Shown piece by piece: positions 1 to 7,666 of a stretch of DNA of 22,019 nt (the stretch's first letter is position 1; each line of letters opens with the position of its first letter). The position numbers and the translations under genes are program-made. The stretch comes from Oppiella nova (Eukaryota; Arthropoda; Arachnida; Sarcoptiformes; Oppiidae), in contig CAJPVJ010000637.1 in assembly GCA_905397405.1 (NCBI GenBank), forward strand, positions 1-22,019, in the 5' to 3' direction. A model generated the notes under the pieces. The model was not told the origin of the DNA and searched no databases. It saw only the letters and a program-made list of their open reading frames with translations.

Positions 1-21
1 CATTCACTGCCAAACACACCG

Positions 22-62
22 ATCGATACCTCTTCGCGCGGACAGACCTCTTAGGTATCGAT
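22..62. promoter_or_regulatory. Palindromic TATCGAT-type element (left copy)
   Basis: Perfect 10-base inverted repeat: ATCGATACCT at 22-31 and AGGTATCGAT at 53-62, with a 21-base GC-rich spacer. It is the counterpart of 7367-7407 and 7495-7535. Each arm resembles the DRE core promoter motif (TATCGATA) known from insects, matching 7 of 8 bases. A promoter role is inferred from motif and position only. Confidence 0.45.
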
Positions 63-605
63 TGAACCGATTGTCTGATTATTTAAATGCAATTCAAATG
101 CAATTAATTTTAATTAACATTTCATTAAATTTTACTTTTAAATTCAATTCACTTTCATATGTTATGTAATATACAAGTAACTGATTTTGATATTTCGTAA
201 CATTTATATTTAGAGGTAATGTGTTAAATTGATATGATATCATTGTTATAAAAAGTACCAAAGCATAATGTATTTATAGGGTTATTTGAAACACCAAAAA
301 CTATGTAATAAAATGCAAGTTTCATACCATTTTACAGTAGATGTCAGTCACAGGCAATGTGTGTCCAATCAATATATAGCGTAATAGATGATAAAAGTGA
401 TAAAACAGGTCATCTGTGTATGAATGAATGCTAAGGGGCTAAAGGGTAGCATAAAATTGGGTAAATATGTCACACACTTTATTACCAATATCTTACGGCA
501 AACATTGCATTGCTTTGTATTTATTTTGTAAACAAATAGCAATCAATTGAATGACTCACTGATCGCAGCAATAATTAAATTGACAAACATTTAGTCCATA
601 AGAAG

Positions 606-1294
606 ATGTCATTCATGAAAATCGATATCAATTGGTCACCCTTTCCGGACAGGTATGTCTCGTCTATACCATCGATGATATGGTTTATTTGTTTAGCATT
701 TGTTTGACAAATGATTTGTGAAATTGGTGTCAATTTTGTGCTAAAGATTCATAACATTTGGAAACGACTTAAAACTGTTTCAATGCGAGACTTTCGCTAA
801 GGAGGTGCACAAGAGTTTCGGTAATATTGTGGTGTTTTTCATGATAACTGATGTGAGACTAATGAGACACGTGTTGACCACCGATAGCAGGCACTCAACT
901 GTCGGACACCACGTCGGCCACCATAATCGCCACCAATAGTGACGTACAGTTTGTCAAAGTATGGATCCATTGATTGAGACAATAGTGTGGTGTTTGTCCA
1001 CCATTTGATTCATTGATTGTACTTTCAGTGCATTGCAATCAATCCGAAGACAATTCACTTGGAAAACGATGTGTTGGTGGCGACGGGACAGACGTCTGGC
1101 AAAGTACTGCTCACGTGTTTCCGGTATAATCCGGACAACTACGGAGTGGTGGGCCGAGAGTTTGTGCCCAAACACCCGCGACAATGCAATTGTCTTGACT
1201 GGAGTGAAACGGATCCCAATATGGTATGCCATCCGAGTGTGCGATTGGATGCGATTGTAATATGCGATTGCGTTTGAAATCAGTTGAGCGCCGG
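606..1294 (+). CDS. Mios: Partial second copy of the Mios 5' exons, cut by the assembly gap
   Basis: Exons by splice site and reading frame: 606-652, 747-820, 891-958, 1029-1223 and 1284-1294 (truncated). The peptide starts MSFMKIDINW and continues through VATGQTSGKVLL and EFVPKH, the N-terminal half of the Mios WD40 propeller. Each exon matches the complete minus-strand gene at 3376-6823 with no amino-acid change; synonymous differences lie in exon 3 (two) and exon 4 (one). Introns are 94, 70, 70 and 60 bp, against 69, 69, 83 and 60 bp in the complete copy. Nothing in it is mutationally broken. It simply stops 11 bases into exon 5 at the N, so it looks like an intact allele seen in part rather than a decayed pseudogene. 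Confidence 0.85.
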
Positions 1295-1295
1295 N
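1295..1295. other. Single ambiguous base (N) marking a probable contig join
   Basis: The only non-ACGT base I noticed in the window. On its left a Mios exon 5 has just begun (11 bases). On its right lies the 3' end of an integrin alpha intron. Two unrelated, opposed gene fragments are interrupted at the same base, which is what a scaffold join of unknown gap size looks like. Confidence 0.85.
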
Positions 1296-1357
1296 TTAAT
1301 AACACAATTTGAGTAATTTTCTAATTGTATGATTAAATTATGAAATTTCATGTCCAG

Positions 1358-1801
1358 TCGTGCGGAACAACTAATTGCACGAAAATCATATGCACTGTCT
1401 ATGAGTTGGATACAAACGATACCGTATTATTCACAATACGCTCCCGTTTTTGGAAGGAGAACATAGAGCTCATCAATTTGGAGGAGTTCCAGATCTCATC
1501 CAAATTAGTGGCTTTAGTCACATCATTGCCGTACGACGTCGATCACAGCCTACTACTGCCATACATACAGACCGTTTCCACCAAAATCTATGTCACCGGA
1601 CTCGACAGGACGGAACCCATTCCACTCTGGATTATCATATTAGCCATAGTCATCGGTTTACTCATTTTGGGCGGACTCGCGCTCGCACTCTGGAAGTTAG
1701 GCTTCTTTAAGCGCAAACGTCCGCCGAGTGATAGCGCCGACAGAGAGCCGCTTCAGTCCCGCAACGGCTATCACTACCGCAAAGGCGACACATCCTTATA
1801 A
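1358..1801 (+). CDS. Integrin alpha subunit, terminal exon (C-terminal fragment)
   Basis: A CAG acceptor ends at 1357 and the exon runs in frame to TAA at 1799-1801, giving 147 residues. It opens with SCGTTNCTKIICTVYEL, the conserved membrane-proximal calf region of integrin alpha chains. It then has an extracellular beta-rich stretch, one transmembrane helix (about 1621-1695, beginning PLWIIILAIV) and the diagnostic GFFKR clasp at 1700-1714, followed by a tail of about 29 residues. Integrin alpha chains pair with a beta chain for cell-matrix adhesion; GFFKR holds the alpha and beta tails together in the inactive state. The ATG at 1340 lies in the intron, is not preceded by a signal peptide, and is not a plausible start. 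All upstream exons are absent because of the N at 1295. Orthology within the alpha family cannot be settled from this exon. Confidence 0.9.
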   Translation, partial: SCGTTNCTKIICTVYELDTNDTVLFTIRSRFWKENIELINLEEFQISSKLVALVTSLPYDVDHSLLLPYIQTVSTKIYVTGLDRTEPIPLWIIILAIVIGLLILGGLALALWKLGFFKRKRPPSDSADREPLQSRNGYHYRKGDTSL

Positions 1802-2091
1802 TGACCGACAGAGTTATCATCATTTTTATATAAATTGATTTTTTGTCTCAAACAACACTTTTATTTAATTAATGCAATGATTTTTTCATTCAATGAAACA
1901 CATTCTCCTAAACTAAAGACTGAATTGAATTTTAAAAATAGAGTCATAAAAATATGTAATAATAGTAAATCATATTTAATAACTACAGAATCCAATTCAA
2001 CACTCATTTTTCAACTAAATCTGTGAATTGAGTTGATATTCAAAACTCATTTTCAGACACAAAATGAGAGATTCTTTATATTCATTATAAT

Positions 2092-2097
2092 AATAAA
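2092..2097 (+). terminator. Candidate polyadenylation signal of the integrin alpha gene
   Basis: AATAAA about 290 bp past the integrin stop codon, on the same strand. In AT-rich DNA this hexamer is common by chance, so the assignment is tentative. Confidence 0.4.
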
Positions 2098-3229
2098 GAC
2101 ATCGATTGAGAGCATCTATTAATGACATGAAGAATATGAGAGAAGAATACCATTAGAAGTCTTTCATATATATAAAGATAATAACGCGACAAAAGAAATA
2201 CTTAATCCGATAATACAATCGACAAAGAAATGAAAAAACTTATCAAAAGAATACTTAAATTAAGTTTTTTCCTATAAATGTCTGCCAAATGAAATGAAAA
2301 CTAATGAGAATTCTATGCAATTCCGGACACATTATATCATAACACAAGTTGCGAACTAATAGTAATGAAAATTTAAAACAATCACGAAAATAATAATCAT
2401 TTTCATGACTAGTGATGGAAAAGACAATTTTATTATTATTTTCTGTGTGTTTGTCACTCAAGTGATAACTGCGGCACTATTTTATCGCTCATACATTTTC
2501 TCCGTGACATTCAATCTCTTTATTAACAATACGTGAGAATAATATTAATTCAAATAACGTGTCCTTTTTATATATTCTTTGTTTGCAGTGAAAGAGATTT
2601 AAAAAACTCAAATATAAACATAAAATATATATTTTACGACAGAAACTACTCGCAGAGTATTTATAGGAAAAATTTTATCGATTAGTTTTCAGACGAAAAG
2701 ACATCTAAAAAGCTGTTAAAAACCTATGAGGATATGGATTGAAATGCACTGCACTTCATATCAAGTGATGAAAATGCAAAATATATTCATCAAAACATAT
2801 ATATCTGTTGTGAACAACGATTTTGCCATTTATTAGTTCCAGTCATCAGACAAAAACGACAACTAATCCAATAGTTTTGTAAATTCTAATTCAATGTATG
2901 ATTTGCTAAACAAATTATATTTAAATTTAATTTAATTAACATTACTTTTGAGTCATTTTAATTTAAAGGCTTTTTGATTATTTACTAAAAAACTTTAAAA
3001 AACTAAACTATTATTTAAAAATGAAAACATGTATTATATAATAAAATAAAATAATTTTATTAATGAAAAATCACGTCAGGATTATATAACAAAAAACATA
3101 TTTTTTGAAAAAATAATTGATTTGAGAAAAACATTTTACAAAAGTCGTAATGAGATACAAATATAAATGTCTTTTTTATATATGTCTACAAAAAACTATT
3201 TCATTCTTTAATTGATTGCAAAAAAAACA

Positions 3230-3235
3230 TTTATT
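3230..3235 (-). terminator. Candidate polyadenylation signal of Mios
   Basis: TTTATT on the plus strand reads AATAAA on the Mios strand, about 140 bp past the Mios stop codon. It is the closest canonical hexamer I noticed. Chance occurrence is possible because the region is AT-rich. Confidence 0.4.
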
Positions 3236-3375
3236 TTAATTAATTGAATGGAAGAATCAGAATCTATTGCATGAGTTCTGTGTGTAATGAATGAGGTATT
3301 GATTAAAGCCTATCGTTTTAGGATTCGTGTAATAAATAAGAAAATTGTTTGGAAAACCATATCTAAAGTCAATTT

Positions 3376-6300
3376 CTAGACACTTATATTAGAGGAAAGT
3401 TTGGAATTGGCGTCTAATGACATGCACTTACACTCACAACCGGCCACCGGACAGTTCACGTGCTCATTGAACCACTGGATTATATGCGAGGCGTGTCCCC
3501 CGTGCCGGCACGTCTGACACCACGTGAACCACGAGTTAAATTGACTTAATTTTCTCTCACTTTTATTGAACGTAATCCCTGGCCGCCAATACTGACCGCC
3601 AGGTGTGCCCAAATGCGTGAGACAGAGCGCACACCGGGGCAATGGTTTGCGACACGTGGGGCAGCTCTGGATGCGGGCGTTCTTGTTAGTGGATGGCGTG
3701 GAAATGCTTCGGTTGTGCTGATGGTGTGACAGTTGGTGTTGGTATGTCTCCTGGGCTTTCACCGATTTGGCGCGACTTATGTATGAACTGATGGGAAGTC
3801 CGCAGTAATTGCACGAAACAAATATGTGTTGCTTTGGTTCCTTCAAGTGATACAACGCTTTATACCACTCGATGTCAAACTGTGCCCTAATGTTCCAGAG
3901 GCGCCAACAGTCCAGTAGTTGGCGGTAACTCTCGGTCCACCACTTGGCTCTCGGCGTCTGACAGATAGGACTCGGAAGCGCTTTCAGCAGAATTAGACTA
4001 ATTGTCTGCACATCACTCGTGCGCTCGATATATCGGGCAAATAAGTCGAGTCCTTCGTTAGTGACTCCCGTCAACAGTATTCCCCTTAAGTTTCCGCTTT
4101 CAGTCATCGTTTGGTGCAAATAGTTTAAGTAATCGCACAACTGTTCAGTCAAATCAATCACACATTCATTCATCGCTTAAGGAATCATGTCTTAAACAAC
4201 TTACCAATGAGTCTGAGAGGTATATACAGGCAAATGCTATTCTGTCGGCGATATCCAGTTTTGAGTCATACTATAAGTCATTATAAATAAGTTATTTGCA
4301 ATGAATTAAAAATAAGTGCAAACATTTATAACTCACCAGAATTTCTGAAAAAGTCTCTGAATCGGTGGTCAGAAATGTAAAGATTGCTCTGAGATAATGG
4401 TCGGAGAGTTGAATCTGAATGCTCTGACACATCTCACGCCATAAGGAATTCCTATCCTTCGTATAACCCGAAAGAGCTAAAGCTATGGCATTAAACGAGT
4501 TCTCTTTAAGCACTTCTGCGCCCACTTTCAGCGTATTAATCGCTTTCTTAATCTTTCCGCCGCCGAAGATCAGTACGGCTGCCGATCGGGTGTACTGTCC
4601 GCTCGCTTCCAAAGTCTCCACTAAACGCGAGTTCTGGAGCACGGATTCAAAGTTAGAATCCCATCCGCAATGCATTAGAGCTCTCTTTCTGTACATTTCA
4701 AACACCAAATAAATCCAAATTTACATCTCATTCAATGAACAAAATACAAACTTAACAACACTTACCGATCGCTACTCTTATAATACTTCTTAATTATGGT
4801 ATTCGAGAGATTCTTATCGGTAGAGTTATTATCATTGGAAACCAAGACAACTTCGCTCTGTTCCCTAAGTCTGGTCTGAGATATGTTAGTCTGCATGAGA
4901 ACAGACCGCACGCCATACAAGCGCTGCGGATCGTGTGAACTGAACAACTCCTCCTCGTTAGTGATGGCGCTGTTCTTAGTGGCCAGCGATGTGTTCTTGT
5001 CCTCGGATATAATGCGAGATTCAATCCATTTCCACACATTATAGAGATCATCCTTACAGAACTGCGAGTCCGGTCCAAATATTTGCCATAATTTGTCATT
5101 CTGTACGAAACAGTTCATTAAAAATTAGCAAATATTCAATACCTTTTCGTACAGAAACCCTTACATTAAGGCCGTAACCATTTAGCGCAAGATTTCTCAT
5201 TAGCACTGATATGTCATCAATAGATTCATAGACACTATCTCTGGAATCAATGCACTGCAGAATTTTCTTGCCGTGGGTCCAGATTATCTCGGAAACCGGT
5301 GACCAATTCTAACACATTTAATACAATATAATCAGATTATAGGCAATAATTAACGCACAGATATGGAGACAAACCAAAGTCATTCTCTCAACGACTGTAA
5401 AGTCACGCAAAGAACCGGATGGCGTGACGACAATCATTCGTGACTCGTGTGACGGATGCCATGAAAATGAGGATAATTTGCATTTATTCGACACTAAACG
5501 CAAGAATAGTTTTAGAAAAATGACACAAAACCAAGAAAATAACGTACATTCGTATGGATTGACAATCCTGTCAATGATGGCCGGCTCTAAATCGTTGTTT
5601 GCGTTCACGTAATCTTTAATATCATAAAGTTTAATACCGGAGCCGTCGCGGATAAGTGAGGCCAACATATTAGATCTGGTGGGACACCACTCGATCTTCA
5701 CTATATTCCTGGGCTCCGGGCCTATAGTGGTCACCGGCTTATCTATGTTACGGATATCCCACACGAATATATTGTTCTTTGCATACAAAACAAATACTCA
5801 ATAAATAAATTGCTATAAAACTAAACAATTGGTTCATTACTTCAAAAAAAGACGCAAATCTATTCTCATAGTAGGGATCCAACGCCAGTCCGTAAACACC
5901 TTTAGTGAGCGTTGCCTTTGGTTTACCGGAATCTCTCAAATCAAATATCTTCAGGTGTTTGGTATTCATTCCGCAGACAATCAGTTGCTTCTGATATGAC
6001 AGCCATTTCAGTGAATGAGTCCACTCTCCGAACGCCAACTCATACAACGGCTTTTGGTAATAGTTTTGAGTGCTGTCTGTCATTGGGTTGGCCTGCCTTT
6101 GGACGTCCCAAACATATGTCGCGAAATCGTTACGAAACTTATCAAAGCCGGCGCTCAACTGATTTCAAACGCAATCGCATATTACAATCGCATCCAATCG
6201 CACACTCGGATGGCATACCATATTGGGATCCGTTTCACTCCAGTCAAGACAATTGCATTGTCGCGGGTGTTTGGGCACAAACTCTCGGCCCACCACTCCG

Positions 6301-6823
6301 TAGTTGTCCGGATTATACCGGAAACACGTGAGCAGTACTTTGCCAGACGTCTGTCCCGTCGCCACCAACACATCGTTTTCTAAGTGAATTGTCTTCGGAT
6401 TGATTGCAATGCACTGAAAGTACAATCCATACAAACAATCAATGAATCAAATGGTGGACAAACACCACACTATTGTCTCAATCAATGGGTCCATACTTTG
6501 ACAAACTGCACGTCACTATTGGTGGCGATTATGGTGGCCGACGTCGTGTCCGACAGTTGAGTGCCTGCTATCGGTGGTCAACACGTGTCTCATTAGTCTG
6601 ACATCATTATCATGAAAAACACCACAATATTACCGAAACTCTTGTGCACCTCCTTAGCGAAAGTCTCGCATTGAAACAGTTTTAAGTCGTTTCCAAATGT
6701 TATGAATCTTTAAATCATTTGTCAAACAAATGCTAAACTAATCAAACATATCATCGATGGTATAGTCGAGACATACCTGTCCGGAAAGGGTGACCAATTG
6801 ATATCGATTTTCATGAATGACAT
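3376..6823 (-). CDS. Mios: Mios, GATOR2 complex WD-repeat subunit (complete, 12 exons)
   Basis: Exons in transcript order: 6823-6777, 6707-6634, 6564-6497, 6413-6219, 6158-5841, 5776-5548, 5493-5375, 5308-5165, 5100-4766, 4688-4337, 4270-4205 and 4140-3376. All introns are GT-AG and short (55-97 bp). The 2712 coding bases give 903 aa, close to human MIOS at about 875. Residues 1 to about 370 form the WD40 propeller (EFVPKH, KPLYEL, VWDIRN, WCPTR, SWHPSHESRMIVVTP). An alpha-solenoid follows (ALALSGY, NSLWREMC, SGNLRGILLTG). The C-terminal zinc module has CxxC pairs at residues 759/762, 809/812, 819/822 and 857/860, then CRHGGHASH and a closing CECKC near 884-888. In other animals GATOR2 opposes GATOR1 and so relays amino-acid sufficiency to TORC1 at the lysosome. 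The start is the first ATG in frame with the conserved N-terminus. A His/Ser-rich linker (about 783-798) looks lineage-specific. Mios is divergent with TRRAP, 843 bp between start codons. Confidence 0.95.
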
Positions 6824-7428
6824 CTTCTTATGGACTAAATGTTTGTCAATTTAATTATTGCTGCGATCAGTGAGTCATTCAATTGATTGCTATTTGTTTA
6901 CAAAATAAATACAAAGCAATGCAATGTTTGCCGTAAGATATTGATAATAAAGTTTGTTACATATTTACCCAATTTTATGCTACCCTTTAGCCCCTTAGCA
7001 TTCATTCACACACAGATAACCTGTTTTATCACTTTTATCATCTATTACGCTATATATTGATTGGACACACATTGCCTGTGACTGACATCTACTGTAAAAT
7101 TATATGAAACTTGCATTTTATTACATAGTTTTTAGTGTTTCAAATAACCCTATAAATACATTATGCTTTGGTACTTTTTATAACAATGATATCATATCTA
7201 TTTAACACATTACCTCTAAATATAAATGTTACGAAATATCAAAATCAGTTACTTGTATATTACATAACATATGAAAGTGAATTGAATTTAAAAGTAAAAT
7301 CTAATGAAATGTTAATTAAAATTAATTGCATTTGAATTGCATTTAAATAATCAGACAATCGGTTTAATCGATACCTAAGAGGTCTGTCCGCGCGAAGAGG
7401 TATCGATCGGTGTGTTTGGCAGTGAATG
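6148..7428. repeat. Right arm of the inverted duplication
   Basis: Counterpart of 1-1294 in opposite orientation. Here it is embedded in a continuous locus: it contains the start of Mios exon 5, exons 4 to 1, and the intergenic region up to the first 128-bp tandem unit. Sequence runs on without a gap at both ends, so this is the arm I take as correctly placed. The spacer between the arms is about 4.85 kb. Confidence 0.9.
7367..7407. promoter_or_regulatory. Palindromic TATCGAT-type element, unit 1
   Basis: ATCGATACCT at 7367-7376 and AGGTATCGAT at 7398-7407 are perfect reverse complements around a 21-base spacer. The spacer and arm edges also hold two direct AAGAGGT copies. The arms resemble the insect DRE motif. 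A paired binding site in the divergent promoter is inferred, not shown. Confidence 0.5.
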
Positions 7429-7494
7429 ATAATGAAATGTTAATTAAAATTAATTGCATTTGAATTGCATTTAAATAATCAGACAATCGGTTCA

Positions 7495-7535
7495 ATCGAT
7501 ACCTAAGAGGTCTGTCCGCGCGAAGAGGTATCGAT
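7495..7535. promoter_or_regulatory. Palindromic TATCGAT-type element, unit 2
   Basis: Exact second copy of the 7367-7407 element, one 128-bp period downstream and about 130 bp upstream of the TRRAP start codon. Together the units give four TATCGAT half-sites in 170 bp, more than expected by chance for a 7-mer. Confidence 0.5.
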
Positions 7536-7666
7536 CGGTGTGTTTGGCAGTGAATGTCACCACGAGTTGGTCCCAAGTTTGCGGCCACCGATCGGTCGCT
7601 TGAAAAGAAACCCTCTTTTAAATTGTGGTTAAAAGACAATTAAAAGACAATTCAATTGAATCCAAG

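Larger units (their letters stand above)
1..1294. repeat. Left arm of a 1.3-kb inverted duplication
   Basis: This segment is the reverse complement of 6148-7428 with scattered substitutions and a few indels. Bases 1-605 copy the Mios/TRRAP intergenic region, and 606-1294 copy Mios exons 1 to 5 (start). Coding bases differ at only three sites that I found, all synonymous; introns and intergenic DNA differ more, including extra bases in introns 1 and 2 and a 13-base deficit in intron 3. Homology ends abruptly at a lone N (1295). Position 1 falls at the edge of a 128-bp tandem repeat unit in the other arm, which is where an assembler might break a contig. I read this as an alternative haplotype contig scaffolded backwards. 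A real inverted duplication is the other option. Confidence 0.9.
1802..3375. other. AT-rich integrin 3' flank and convergent intergenic region
   Basis: About 1.6 kb between the converging integrin alpha and Mios genes. It is strongly AT-rich with many homopolymer A and T runs. The open frames seen here (for example 1835-2026 plus and 2255-2461 minus) are short, low-complexity and resemble no family I know. I see no tRNA, transposon end or conserved coding block; only candidate polyadenylation signals stand out. Confidence 0.7.
7302..7557 (+). repeat. 128-bp tandem duplication (two units)
   Basis: Units are 7302-7429 and 7430-7557. Apart from the last base at the junction, they differ at one position, T at 7365 and C at 7493. 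Each unit has an AT-rich half containing a doubled AATTGCATTT and a GC-rich half with the palindrome and CGCGCGAAGAGG. The second unit ends 109 bases before the TRRAP ATG, so it may reach into the 5' UTR. The left arm (1-127) shows one unit only, with the C variant. Confidence 0.95.
6824..7666. promoter_or_regulatory. Divergent Mios/TRRAP promoter region
   Basis: 843 bp between the two opposed start codons. Most of it is AT-rich; the TRRAP-proximal third carries a GC-richer 128-bp tandem duplication with TATCGAT-type palindromes. I see no convincing TATA box at a useful distance from either start, as expected of housekeeping genes. The same sequence appears inverted at 1-605 with the palindrome and flank retained. 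Transcription start sites and the extent of the two promoters cannot be fixed from sequence alone. Confidence 0.6.

Noticed and set aside
1340-1801. Stand-alone 153-aa membrane protein starting at the ATG at 1340
   Set aside because: The first six codons lie in an intron before a CAG acceptor, and the remainder is a C-terminal integrin alpha exon with GFFKR; no signal peptide is present.
1835-2461. Small open frames in the AT-rich intergenic region (1835-2026 plus, 2255-2461 minus)
   Set aside because: Low-complexity AT-driven frames with no recognisable motif, codon pattern or splice context.
5912-6383. Plus-strand open frames of 139 and 122 codons across Mios exons 4 and 5, also mirrored near 954-1305
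   Set aside because: They are antisense shadows of conserved Mios coding sequence and show no family resemblance of their own.
1-7428. Inverted repeat as a foldback transposon or large palindromic mobile element
   Set aside because: The arms contain ordinary Mios exons and a gene promoter, there is no transposase or target-site duplication visible, and the left arm ends at an N inside an exon.
7302-7557. Repeat units as a CRISPR-like or satellite array
   Set aside because: Only two units exist, with no unique spacers, in a eukaryotic promoter. It is a simple tandem duplication.
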